This document shows positions 43,965-52,525 of a DNA stretch of 64,000 nucleotides, in pieces. The DNA is from an uncultured Roseobacter sp. (GTDB taxonomy: Bacteria; Pseudomonadota; Alphaproteobacteria; Rhodobacterales; Rhodobacteraceae). The position numbers and the translations under genes are program-made. The first letter of the stretch is position 1. Every line of letters begins with the position of its first letter. Location of the stretch: assembly GCF_947495275.1 (NCBI RefSeq), contig NZ_CANLYL010000005.1:1-64000 (forward strand). The letters run 5' to 3'. The notes under the pieces were generated by a model. It ran no database searches. It saw only the letters and a list, made by a program, of their open reading frames with translations, and was not told where the DNA came from.

Positions 43965-44381
43965 TCAGGCCTGGTCAGTGCCGTCGCCGGCCTTGTCCGC
44001 GCGTTCGTCCATAAACTGGTCGAATTCAGCCTTGTCCTTTGCATCACGCAGGCGGTCGAGGAAGGCTTCGAACTGCTGCTGCTCGTCTTCGAGCCGGCGC
44101 AGGGTGTCAGCTTTGTAGGCATCAAAGGCGCTGTTGCCGCTGGGGCGCATGGCGTGCATGCCACGGCGCATGGAAGAGGATTTTCGGCTGCAGGATGTGA
44201 ACATGCGTTTGCTCCAGATCATGTAAAAGAGAAGGGCGAGGCCGATTGGCCAGAAGAAGACAAACCCAAGGACCATCGCGGCGATCCACGCGCCCTTGCC
44301 CTTGGAATCAAGCCAGCTTTCAGCGCGGGAGAACCATCCGGGTTGGCTGGTTAACGGGGGAGTTTGGGTCACGGATGTCAT
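43965..44381 (-). CDS. DUF2852 family membrane protein
   Basis: A 138-residue protein with one membrane segment (about 33-55: WIAAMVLGFVFFWPIGLALLFYMIWSKR) and a charged, helical C-terminal half (FDAYKADTLRRLEDEQQQFEAFLDRLRDAKDKAEFDQFMDER). This arrangement matches DUF2852, of unknown function. Two near-identical operator-like repeats lie 48 to 130 bases upstream, so its transcription is probably tightly controlled. It is divergent from glnE. Confidence 0.78.
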   Translation of the reverse strand: MTSVTQTPPLTSQPGWFSRAESWLDSKGKGAWIAAMVLGFVFFWPIGLALLFYMIWSKRMFTSCSRKSSSMRRGMHAMRPSGNSAFDAYKADTLRRLEDEQQQFEAFLDRLRDAKDKAEFDQFMDERADKAGDGTDQA

Positions 44382-44428
44382 CGGGGTGCCTTTCGTTGCG
44401 GGTTATGGGTGTTTCGGAGAATTCCGGG

Positions 44429-44510
44429 ATGTGAATGTCTTTCACATTACCAAGATGGGGTTTCGCACTCGGGTTGCAAGGTTTTATGTGAATGTTTTTT
44501 ACATTAATGT
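44429..44510. repeat. Tandem inverted-repeat elements upstream of the DUF2852 gene
   Basis: ATGTGAATGTCTTTCACAT (44429-44447) and ATGTGAATGTTTTTTACAT (44486-44504) differ at only two positions and each is an inverted repeat (ATGTGAA/TTCACAT in the first). The second runs directly into a 10-bp palindrome, ACATTAATGT (44501-44510). The ATGT...ACAT form recalls PadR-type operators, but no such regulator is in the window. Confidence 0.6.
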
Positions 44511-44657
44511 GATTAATGACGTAAAATCAGATAGTAACGATGCGAAAATACTCGAAGCATCTGATTCTCGGGTACTATAATCCCCTCTGTAAACGCCGAA
44601 TTGCCGCCATAAATTCGGCCATTGACGCGCTCGTGCTCTCGCGCGAATGCTGGCATC

Positions 44658-47441
44658 ATGAGTTTTACCAGCCAGATGACCCGGTGCCCGCGCGCCCATG
44701 ATGCCCAACGCGGTCAGGATGCGGTGCAGCATGTACCGGAACTGGATGCGGCGTTGGCCAGCCTCGTCGAAGGGGCCGCCGGATCAAGCCCTTATCTGGC
44801 TGGGCTGGTCGCGAAAGAAGCCGCATGGTTGCCGGCGGCGCTGGACGATCCCCTGAAAGCGGTTCAAATGGAAATCCAGGGTGCATCCGAGGCACCGTCA
44901 GAAGGGCTGAACACCGCCCTTCGACAAGGAAAGCGGCGCATTGCGCTTCTGACTGCGCTGGCGGATTTGTCCGGTGCCTGGCCCCTGGCGCAGGTGACCG
45001 CCGCTTTGACCGGATTTGCCGATGCGTCGTGCCAGGCGGCTTTGAGGGCGGGTGTTGCACAACAAATCAAGCGCGGGAAGCTGCCGGGAAAGACCGAAGA
45101 GGACATCCCGGATGCCGCGGGCATGTGCGTTTTGGCCATGGGCAAGATGGGGGCGGGCGAACTCAACTATTCATCCGACATCGACCTGATCTGTCTGTTT
45201 GATGAAACCCGGTTTGATTCGAGCGATTTTCACGATGCGCGGGCTGGCTTTGTTCGGGCCACGCGAAGCATGACGGGAACTCTCAGCGAGATGACCGGGC
45301 AGGGATATGTTTTCCGTACCGACCTGCGCTTGCGCCCCGATCCTGCGGTGACGCCGGTTTGTATCGCTATGGAAGCGGCGGAGCGCTACTACGAGAGCCT
45401 TGGCCGAACCTGGGAACGTGCGGCCTACATCAAAGCGCGTGTCGCTGCGGGCGATTTCGCAGCCGGTCAGCGATTTCTGAAAGACCTCAGCCCCTTTGTC
45501 TGGCGCAGGCATCTGGATTTTGCCGCCATTCAGGATGCCCACGACATGCGTTTGGCCATTCGTGAACACAAGGGGTTGGGAGGCGCCATCACATTGCCCG
45601 GGCACAACATGAAACTGGGCCGCGGCGGGATTCGGGAGATCGAGTTCTTCACGCAAACCCAGCAGTTGATTGCGGGCGGGCGTGATCCCGACCTGCGCAC
45701 GCGCGGTACCGTCGAAAGCCTGCGGGGGTTGGCGGAAAAAGGCTGGGTGCCCGATCACATGGCAACCGCGCTCATCGAGCATTATACGGCGCATCGAACC
45801 GTTGAGCACCGCTTGCAGATGGTGCAGGACGCTCAGACCCACAGTTTGCCGCAAAGTGACGAAGGTTTTGACCGGCTGGCCTGTCTGATGGATGTCGACC
45901 GGGCGGAGCTGGAGCAGGAACTACACCACCGCCTGAGCATTGTGCATGAAATGACGGAGGGCTTTTTTGCGCCCTCGCAGCGCGCGGAAGAAAAACAGAC
46001 CCTGCTGGATAGTGAGATGCTGACGCGGTGGCTGACCTACCCGGCTTTGCGCAGTGAACGCAGTCGGGAGCTTTTTCGCCGGGTCCGGCCCGATTTGCTG
46101 TCACGGCTGGCACAATCATCGAAACCGCAGGAAGCGCTGCTGGCGTTTGACGGATTTCTGGCGCGGCTGCCTGCGGGCGTGCAGCTTTTTTCGCTGCTGG
46201 ACGCCAATCCCCAGCTGACGGATCTGCTGATCGACATCACCGGCACGTCAACCGAACTGGCGCAATATCTGTCACGCAACGCGGGTGTCTTTGATGCGGT
46301 GATCGGCGGTGACTTTTTCACCGATTGGCCGGGGCAGGAAGGGCTTGCGGCGCTATTGATGCAACGTCTGAAGGTGGAGACCGACTACGAGACCCAGCTC
46401 GACGCGACCCGACGGTGGACAAAGGAATGGCATTTCCGCATCGGCGTCCACCATTTGCGCGGGTTGATCACTGCACAGGACGCCGCTGTGCAATATGCCG
46501 ATCTGGCGCGCGCCGTGCTCAACGTGATCTGGCCCCTGGTGATCGCGCAATTCTCCAAGCGCCATGGACCGCCTCCCGGCCGGGGGGCGGTTGTATTGGG
46601 TATGGGGTCCTTGGGTGCGGGGCGGCTGAATGCTGGCTCGGACCTCGACCTGATCGTTGTCTACGATCCGCTGGATGCAGAGGCGTCTGAAGGGGAAAAG
46701 CCCCTGTCGACCCGTCCTTACTACGCCCGTTTGACACAGGCTTTGATCACGGCATTGACCGCGCCTATGGCTCAGGGACGGCTCTACGAAGTGGATATGC
46801 GTCTCAGACCGTCGGGCAACCAGGGTCCGGTGGCGACCAGTTGGGCGTCATTTCAAAGCTATCAGAAACAGGAAGCCTGGGTCTGGGAGCATTTGGCATT
46901 GACGCGGGCGCAAGTGATCACCGGTCCAAAAGCTCTGAAAGCGGATGTCTCGGCCTTTGTCGCGGAACTATTGGGGCAAGAGCGTGCCTTAGCCGAAATT
47001 GCCGCGGAAGTTGGACAGATGCGAGAACGTATCCGCGCGGCAAAAGCACCGACGAGCCTGTGGGAGGCTAAAATCGGGCCGGGACGTTTACAAGAGATCG
47101 AATTGATGGCGCAGGCAGGTAGCCTGTTGGGCGGAAAACAGGAACCGCATGCCGATGATGGCCTGCGGGCCGCCGTCGCAATTGGACTTCTGGACGCCGC
47201 ATCGGGAAATGAACTGGCTGGATTCCATGCGTTTTACTCAAAACTGCATCTCGCGGCGCGGCTCTTGTCCGATAAACCGCTTGATGCATCCAGTCTGGGG
47301 CCTGCCGGGCGGTCGTTTCTGCTGCGCGCAATGGAGGAGAGCTCTATGGAGGCTCTACAAGAACGGTTAACATCCAGCTACACCCGGTCGGACGCCCTCA
47401 TCAGTGATGCCCTGGCGGGATACGAGAAGGCGGCCTCATGA
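44658..47441 (+). CDS. glnE: Bifunctional glutamine synthetase adenylyltransferase/deadenylase
   Basis: Controls glutamine synthetase activity by adenylylation in response to PII. The 927 residues contain two nucleotidyltransferase domains. The N-terminal one has MGKMGAGELNYSSDIDLICLFDE (metal-binding DxD near 170) and the C-terminal one has GMGSLGAGRLNAGSDLDLIVVYDP (near 665). GlnD-like PII-uridylyltransferase helical domains follow each. I take the start MSFTSQMTRCP; an ATG 36 bases upstream is possible. It overlaps the next gene by four bases. Confidence 0.95.
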   Translation: MSFTSQMTRCPRAHDAQRGQDAVQHVPELDAALASLVEGAAGSSPYLAGLVAKEAAWLPAALDDPLKAVQMEIQGASEAPSEGLNTALRQGKRRIALLTALADLSGAWPLAQVTAALTGFADASCQAALRAGVAQQIKRGKLPGKTEEDIPDAAGMCVLAMGKMGAGELNYSSDIDLICLFDETRFDSSDFHDARAGFVRATRSMTGTLSEMTGQGYVFRTDLRLRPDPAVTPVCIAMEAAERYYESLGRTWERAAYIKARVAAGDFAAGQRFLKDLSPFVWRRHLDFAAIQDAHDMRLAIREHKGLGGAITLPGHNMKLGRGGIREIEFFTQTQQLIAGGRDPDLRTRGTVESLRGLAEKGWVPDHMATALIEHYTAHRTVEHRLQMVQDAQTHSLPQSDEGFDRLACLMDVDRAELEQELHHRLSIVHEMTEGFFAPSQRAEEKQTLLDSEMLTRWLTYPALRSERSRELFRRVRPDLLSRLAQSSKPQEALLAFDGFLARLPAGVQLFSLLDANPQLTDLLIDITGTSTELAQYLSRNAGVFDAVIGGDFFTDWPGQEGLAALLMQRLKVETDYETQLDATRRWTKEWHFRIGVHHLRGLITAQDAAVQYADLARAVLNVIWPLVIAQFSKRHGPPPGRGAVVLGMGSLGAGRLNAGSDLDLIVVYDPLDAEASEGEKPLSTRPYYARLTQALITALTAPMAQGRLYEVDMRLRPSGNQGPVATSWASFQSYQKQEAWVWEHLALTRAQVITGPKALKADVSAFVAELLGQERALAEIAAEVGQMRERIRAAKAPTSLWEAKIGPGRLQEIELMAQAGSLLGGKQEPHADDGLRAAVAIGLLDAASGNELAGFHAFYSKLHLAARLLSDKPLDASSLGPAGRSFLLRAMEESSMEALQERLTSSYTRSDALISDALAGYEKAAS

Positions 47442-47710
47442 TCAAAGGTGACGAAAACGACCCCAAGGGACTTATCTTTGAGGCTTACCGCATTGATGGC
47501 ATTACCAAAAGTGAATGCCGGACGATCTTTCTGGATTGGGCGTTGAGCATACCTGTCGAACGCGAAACCGGGCAGGCGCTGACTGCATTATTGAAAACTT
47601 ATGGCAAGGATCATCCCGATCACCCGATGACCGAGGTCATCACCGAAGGGCTGGCCGGCATGTCTGCGCCGCGCAGGCGCGGCGGATGGCGCTCGCGACC
47701 AAGAAACTGA
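47438..47710 (+). CDS. Small conserved hypothetical protein coupled to glnE
   Basis: A 90-residue soluble protein (MIKGDENDPKGLIFEAYRIDGITKSECRTIFLDWALSIP, in part) whose ATG overlaps the glnE stop. The acidic N-terminus and basic tail (RRRGGWRSRPRN) flank a helical centre. No known domain was recognised. Coupling to glnE suggests a role related to nitrogen control, but this is context only. Confidence 0.7.
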   Translation: MIKGDENDPKGLIFEAYRIDGITKSECRTIFLDWALSIPVERETGQALTALLKTYGKDHPDHPMTEVITEGLAGMSAPRRRGGWRSRPRN

Positions 47711-47834
47711 GATTTTTTGCAGCATTGATAAAAGTTTTATCTAAAATTCGTCACAATTCAGCCCCAGTTGCTCAGTAGGTATCCTCGCAAATGATTTGAG
47801 GCGTGCAGAAGTCGCCCCCTATGCGGAGAGCAAC

Positions 47835-48509
47835 ATGAGACCTTACAAACTAATCGCCGTCCTGACCCTTTCGATATTTGCTGCCGGGTGCAGCACAACC
47901 GATATCGCCAGCCGAAACGCACCGTTTTCAAACCCCGCCCTTGAGGGTGCCGTGGGTCAGAAAAACCTTCTGGAAACAACGTTCGAGGCAGCGGTACCAA
48001 TCTACGACGTTACCGACGTTGTGGTGAATGTGCCCGAAAACCTGATCGTATCGGAGGCAAACAGCTATTATCCCTCAGGCGATATTGTCTGGCGCGGAGA
48101 CCCCGCGGGCAATCGTCATGAGCAGGTCAGGGCCATCTTTGAGACAGCGATGGCGCGTGGCACGGCAGGTATGACTGAAGGGACACCGGTTATCCTCGAT
48201 ATCGAGGTAAAACGGTTCCATGCGTTGACCGAAAAGACCCGCTATACAATCGGCGGCATTCACGCCATCACTTTCAAGATGTCGGTACGCAGCGCCGAGA
48301 CCGGGCTTATGCTGAGCGAACCACGTGTCATCAAAGCCAACCTGAAGGGATTTGGTGGCGAACGGGCTATTGCCGCTGAACGTCAGGGACAAACTCAAAA
48401 AGTGCGCATTACCGACCATCTGGCTGGTGTGATTTTCACCGAACTGGGCCAACCGGACGGATATAGCGGTCAACGTGTCAGCGTGCTGGCACCGCAAGAC
48501 AACATCTAG
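47835..48509 (+). CDS. Lipoprotein, DUF6778-like
   Basis: A 224-residue lipoprotein with signal MRPYKLIAVLTLSIFAAGC (lipidated Cys19) and a mature part of about 205 residues. The pattern VPIYDVTDVVVNVPENLIVSEANSYYP and DIVWRGDPAGNRHEQVRAIFE fits a family of roseobacter envelope lipoproteins that I recall as DUF6778. Function is unknown. An AT-rich promoter-like stretch (about 47712-47760) precedes it, and it lies upstream of the rlmI-like gene. Confidence 0.72.
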   Translation: MRPYKLIAVLTLSIFAAGCSTTDIASRNAPFSNPALEGAVGQKNLLETTFEAAVPIYDVTDVVVNVPENLIVSEANSYYPSGDIVWRGDPAGNRHEQVRAIFETAMARGTAGMTEGTPVILDIEVKRFHALTEKTRYTIGGIHAITFKMSVRSAETGLMLSEPRVIKANLKGFGGERAIAAERQGQTQKVRITDHLAGVIFTELGQPDGYSGQRVSVLAPQDNI

Positions 48510-48548
48510 TCTTTCACCCACCATCAGAACAGACTAGAGGAGGGCGCT

Positions 48549-49772
48549 ATGACAGCGCCCTTTTCCAATTCCGCCCCTGCGACCGGTGATATGCCGGTTG
48601 TGCGCCTGAAACCCAAAGCAAACGCCCGTGCTGTCCGGCACGGATTTCCCTGGGTTTATGCCAATGAGCTGGTTACCGACCGTCGCACCAAGGCCATCGT
48701 GCCGGGCACCTTGGCGCAATTGCTGGATGACGCGCGCAATCCTATGGGGCTGGTGGCGGTGAACCCCAAATCAAAGATCATTGCGCGGATGATTGATCCC
48801 AACCCTGACGCCGTGATTGATGAGGCGTGGTTTGAGGGGCGGCTGACCAAGGCCCTGGCGCTTCGGTCGCGTCTCTTTCCCGATCCTTTCTACCGCCTTG
48901 TGCATGCGGAAGCAGATGGCTTGCCCGGCGTGGTGATTGATCGTTTTGACGACATCTTTGTCATTCAGCCCAATGCCGCCTGGGCCGAACACCTGCTGGA
49001 GCCCCTGAGTGCAGCACTTCGATCGGTCACCGGGGCCAGGACAATTCTCAAGAACGCCACCGGACGGACCCGCGCGCTTGAAGGGCTCGACGATACCTCC
49101 GATGTGTTGCACGGCGCTCTGCCTGATGCGCCGGTTGTCGTTCCGATGAATGGGGCCAGATATCTGGCGGATCTGACCGGGGGGCAGAAAACCGGCCTTT
49201 TTTACGATCAACGCCCCAACCACGCTTTTGCCGCCAACCTGGCGCGTGATGCGCGGGTGCTGGATGTTTTCTGTCATGTTGGCGGGTTTTCTTTGGCCTG
49301 TCTTGCCCATGGCGCGACATCAGCCGTCGGCGTTGACGGATCAGCGCCAGCCTTGGCGCTGGCAGAACAGGGCGCTGCCGCGATGGGGGTTGAAGACCGG
49401 TTTGCCACGCGAAAGGGCGACGCCTTCGAGGTTCTGGCGGATTTGCGCGCCGAAGGGGCAGAGTTTGACCTTGTGATCTGTGATCCGCCCGCCTTCGCAC
49501 CGGGTAAACCTGCTTTGGAGGCGGGTCTTCGGGCCTATGAACGCGTTGCCCGGATGGCAGCACCGCTGGTTGCTGAAAACGGGATTCTGGGCCTGTGTTC
49601 GTGCTCTCACGCGGCGGATCTTTCCGCCTTCCGCACCGCGTCGGTCCGGGGGATCGGCAGGGCCGGTCGGCGGGCATCGCTCATTTACATGGGCTTTGCC
49701 GGGCCCGATCATCCGCAGCTGCCGCAACTGGCCGAAAGCGGGTACCTGAAATCCATCTTTTTTCAGCTGTGA
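48549..49772 (+). CDS. Class I SAM-dependent rRNA methyltransferase (RlmI-like)
   Basis: A 407-residue methyltransferase. The N-terminal PUA-like part (about 15-90: VRLKPKANARAVRHGFPWVYANELV) is followed by the EEHEE linker region and a Rossmann methyltransferase domain (RVLDVFCHVGGFSLACLAHGATSAVGVDGS). The catalytic motif is DLVICDPPAF (DPP near 315), and a cysteine lies in GLCSCSHAAD. The arrangement matches RlmI/RlmK-type 5-methylcytosine enzymes of 23S rRNA. Target base not proven. The PIN gene follows three bases later. Confidence 0.85.
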   Translation: MTAPFSNSAPATGDMPVVRLKPKANARAVRHGFPWVYANELVTDRRTKAIVPGTLAQLLDDARNPMGLVAVNPKSKIIARMIDPNPDAVIDEAWFEGRLTKALALRSRLFPDPFYRLVHAEADGLPGVVIDRFDDIFVIQPNAAWAEHLLEPLSAALRSVTGARTILKNATGRTRALEGLDDTSDVLHGALPDAPVVVPMNGARYLADLTGGQKTGLFYDQRPNHAFAANLARDARVLDVFCHVGGFSLACLAHGATSAVGVDGSAPALALAEQGAAAMGVEDRFATRKGDAFEVLADLRAEGAEFDLVICDPPAFAPGKPALEAGLRAYERVARMAAPLVAENGILGLCSCSHAADLSAFRTASVRGIGRAGRRASLIYMGFAGPDHPQLPQLAESGYLKSIFFQL

Positions 49773-49775
49773 TCC

Positions 49776-50315
49776 ATGCGGATTGTCGTTGATACCTGCG
49801 TTCTTTACCCAACAGTCATGCGGGAAATGGTGCTGGGGGTTGCAGCCCAAGGAGCGTTTGAGCCTGTATGGTCGGCGCGCATTCTGGAAGAATGGGCGCG
49901 GGCTGCAATCAAACTGGGCGCTGCCGGCGAAGCGCAAGCACGTGCGGAGATTGCCTTGCTGCGCGCCAAATGGCCCAAAGCCGAAGCTAAACCCACGCCG
50001 CATCTCGACATGTCGCTGTGGCTGCCGGATGCCGATGACATTCATGTTCTGGCGACAGCGGTTTCAACGTCAAGTGATGCCATCATGACCTTGAATAATA
50101 AAGACTTTCCAAAAGGGGTGTTGGCCGAGGAAGGGCTGCAAAGGGTGAACCCCGACGGGTTTCTATATCTGGACTGGCAGACCAACCCCGCGCGGGTTGA
50201 GACGGTTGCACAGGCGGTGCTGCGCGAAGCGCGGCGACTTTCCGGACATCCATGGGACATGCGGCCTCTGTTGAAAAAGGCAAGGTTACCCCGGCTCGCC
50301 AAAGCGCTGCAATAG
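49776..50315 (+). CDS. PIN-domain protein (RSP_2648 type)
   Basis: A 179-residue PIN-fold putative RNase. Acidic residues expected at the active site are Asp6 (VVDTCVLYP), a Glu in ILEEWARA, and DADDIHVLATA (about 86-96). Family members of this kind in Rhodobacter are known as the RSP_2648 group. No antitoxin gene lies next to it, unlike VapC toxins, so it may be a housekeeping nuclease. It starts four bases after the methyltransferase stop. Confidence 0.78.
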   Translation: MRIVVDTCVLYPTVMREMVLGVAAQGAFEPVWSARILEEWARAAIKLGAAGEAQARAEIALLRAKWPKAEAKPTPHLDMSLWLPDADDIHVLATAVSTSSDAIMTLNNKDFPKGVLAEEGLQRVNPDGFLYLDWQTNPARVETVAQAVLREARRLSGHPWDMRPLLKKARLPRLAKALQ

Positions 50316-50330
50316 AACGAAAATTCGACC

Positions 50331-51026
50331 CTACCGTGGCGCGATCCATTTCGCTTCGAGCGCTTTGAGGGCGGCGATACGATCTTGCGTTTTGGGGTGG
50401 CTCAGCAGCCAGGCGGGTGCTGTTCCGGCATTTTGCTGGGTCAGTCGTTCAAGCTTCTCAAAGAGGCTGATTTGCGGCTCAACACCGATGCCAGCCTTGG
50501 TCAGCAATGCGGCCGCATAGGCATCGGCCTCATATTCATCTGAACGGGACAGGCGGGCGGCCAGCAGCGTCGTCAGCATCCCGGCAAGCCATACGCCGAC
50601 CCCCGGAATGAACCGGCCAAGCACCATCGCCAGCGCAGTGCGCAGCGCATTCTGACCCGAGAAATCAATCATCCTGCGGCGCGAATGGCCCAGGGCGACA
50701 TGCCCCATCTCATGCGCGATGACACTGGCCATCTCCGTGTCCGTTACCTCGCCTGCGCGGAACTTATTGTAGAACCCGCGGGTAATGAAAATGCGCCCGT
50801 CCGGGGCGGCCAACCCGTTCACCGGGTCGACCTCGTAGATATAGACGCGAATGCGCGGCAGCTCCAAGGCCGCAGCCATCTGGTCCATCAAGATCTTCAG
50901 CTTGCCATCTGCGAGTTCCGTCGATTTGGCATCCAGCTCCTTTGCTGTACGCCAGGCGGAAAATCGGTACATCGCCAGCCCGTAGAGAATGGCGAGAAGA
51001 ATGGGCATGAACTTGATCATGCCCAT
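50331..51026 (-). CDS. M48 family membrane-linked metalloprotease
   Basis: A zinc protease of about 232 residues. An N-terminal hydrophobic helix (about 3-20) is followed by the catalytic domain with HEMGH (105-109) in MASVIAHEMGHVALGHS. The third zinc ligand region SRSDEYEADAYAAALL (Glu) follows. It resembles short HtpX/Oma1-like peptidases. The start is uncertain between two close ATGs (51026 and 51020), each without a strong ribosome site. It is the last gene of the MoxR-CoxE run. Confidence 0.82.
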   Translation of the reverse strand: MGMIKFMPILLAILYGLAMYRFSAWRTAKELDAKSTELADGKLKILMDQMAAALELPRIRVYIYEVDPVNGLAAPDGRIFITRGFYNKFRAGEVTDTEMASVIAHEMGHVALGHSRRRMIDFSGQNALRTALAMVLGRFIPGVGVWLAGMLTTLLAARLSRSDEYEADAYAAALLTKAGIGVEPQISLFEKLERLTQQNAGTAPAWLLSHPKTQDRIAALKALEAKWIAPR

Positions 51027-51108
51027 GATATGGGCGGGCAGGGCGCTTCGGACAAGCGCCAAAGGGCCAGTTTGCAAGGATTTGAGGGTGTCTTAATGCT
51101 CGCTCCTG

Positions 51109-52296
51109 CTAGCGAGTGAGGGTTTTCATACCCTTGGAAAGACCTTCAAGGGTCATGGGCACCATCGCGTCAGGGCCGATGATCTCCTGAATCATTGAAA
51201 TGGATTGTGTGTAGCCCCAGTATTTTTCGGGCACCGGATTGATCCAGAGCGTCGCTGCCCATTGATCGCGCGCGCGCGTCAACCATGTCGCGCCACTTTC
51301 CTCGTTCCAATGCTCGGAGGCGCCACCGGGGTAGGCGACCTCATAGGGAGACATCGACGCGTCTCCTACGAAGATGCATTTGTAGTCAGGCCCATAGGTG
51401 CGCAGAACTTCATGGGTGGGAATTTGTGCGTTCCACCGACGCCGGTTGTCGCGCCAGACCCCTTCGTAAAGGCAATTGTGGAAGTAATAGTATTCCATGT
51501 GTTTGAATTCCGCCCGGGCGGCAGAGAAGAGCTCTTCGACCACTTTTACATGCGGGTCCATGGAGCCGCCAACATCGAGAAACAGCAGAACCTTGACCGC
51601 ATTGCGGCGCTCGGGGCGGGTCTTGACGTCGAGATACCCATGTTCAGCCGTGGCGCGGATGGTCCCATTGAGGTCCAGCTCGTCATCCGCACCATCACGC
51701 GCCCATCGCCGCAGACGTTTCAACGCAACCTTGATGTTGCGGGTGCCAAGCTCGACCGTATCGTCGAGATTCCTGAACTCGCGTTTGTCCCAGACCTTGA
51801 TGGCGCGCTGATGGCGCGAGCTATCCTGACCGATGCGGATGCCTTCGGGGTTGTATCCATAGGCTCCAAAAGGCGAGGTGCCCGCGGTGCCGATCCATTT
51901 GTTGCCGCCCTGATGCCGGCCCTTTTGCTCTTCAAGACGTTTTTTGAGCGTTTCCATCAGCTTGTCGAAGCCTCCCAGGGCCTCGATCTCTGCTTTCTCC
52001 TCGGGCGTCAGGTGCTTTTCAGCCATCTTTTCCAGCCAATCACCGGGGATTTCAACGGCTTCCATCACATCCTGCACAGAGATGTTTTCCAAACCTGAAA
52101 AGGCGGTTGCAAAAGCCCGGTCAAACTTGTCGATGTTGCGCTCGTCTTTGACCAGCGTCACCCGGGCCAGATAGTAAAACGCCTCGACATCGTAGGTGAC
52201 CAACCCGGCTTGCAGGCCTTCCAGAAAAGCAAGGAATTCGCGCAGGGAGACCGGGACGGCATTTTTGCGCAGGGCGTCAAAGAATGGCAGAAACAT
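51109..52296 (-). CDS. VWA-domain protein, CoxE type
   Basis: A 395-residue cytoplasmic protein of the CoxE family. The N-terminal half is helical, and the C-terminal half has a von Willebrand factor A domain whose metal site reads LLFLDVGGSMDPHV (near 240). The MIDAS serine and aspartate pattern D-x-G-x-S is kept. CoxE-type VWA proteins work with MoxR AAA+ ATPases to activate metalloenzymes or to remodel membranes. The MoxR gene lies three genes upstream in the same direction. Confidence 0.88.
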   Translation of the reverse strand: MFLPFFDALRKNAVPVSLREFLAFLEGLQAGLVTYDVEAFYYLARVTLVKDERNIDKFDRAFATAFSGLENISVQDVMEAVEIPGDWLEKMAEKHLTPEEKAEIEALGGFDKLMETLKKRLEEQKGRHQGGNKWIGTAGTSPFGAYGYNPEGIRIGQDSSRHQRAIKVWDKREFRNLDDTVELGTRNIKVALKRLRRWARDGADDELDLNGTIRATAEHGYLDVKTRPERRNAVKVLLFLDVGGSMDPHVKVVEELFSAARAEFKHMEYYYFHNCLYEGVWRDNRRRWNAQIPTHEVLRTYGPDYKCIFVGDASMSPYEVAYPGGASEHWNEESGATWLTRARDQWAATLWINPVPEKYWGYTQSISMIQEIIGPDAMVPMTLEGLSKGMKTLTR

Positions 52297-52305
52297 CGCT
52301 CAGCC

Positions 52306-52473
52306 CTAGACGATCATCCGGTGCACGATCACCGTCACAATCATGCCAACCACAACAAAAGCCATCGCATAGCCTGCCGCATATTGGGCGATATCCTTGC
52401 GGTTTCCGTTACGGCGCGCTGCGGTCACGCCGCCGAAGATTGCGCCAAGAATGGCAGCGATAATGACGATCAT
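52306..52473 (-). CDS. Small membrane protein of 55 residues
   Basis: Read on the minus strand from an ATG preceded by GAGGG, it gives MIVIIAAILGAIFGGVTAARR, a charged centre, and a second hydrophobic segment (YAMAFVVVGMIVTVIVHR). Two membrane helices with a basic cytoplasmic loop are likely. It lies nine bases before the CoxE gene and is below the length cut-off of most gene finders. No family was recognised. Confidence 0.7.
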   Translation of the reverse strand: MIVIIAAILGAIFGGVTAARRNGNRKDIAQYAAGYAMAFVVVGMIVTVIVHRMIV

Positions 52474-52525
52474 CTGATCCCTCTTAAGTCGTCGGGCCGG
52501 TCTTTGCCCTCGTGGGAAAGTGACG

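Noticed and set aside
49776-50315. PIN gene as a VapC toxin of a toxin-antitoxin pair
   Set aside because: No antitoxin-sized gene is next to it, and the PIN gene follows a methyltransferase gene by only three bases.
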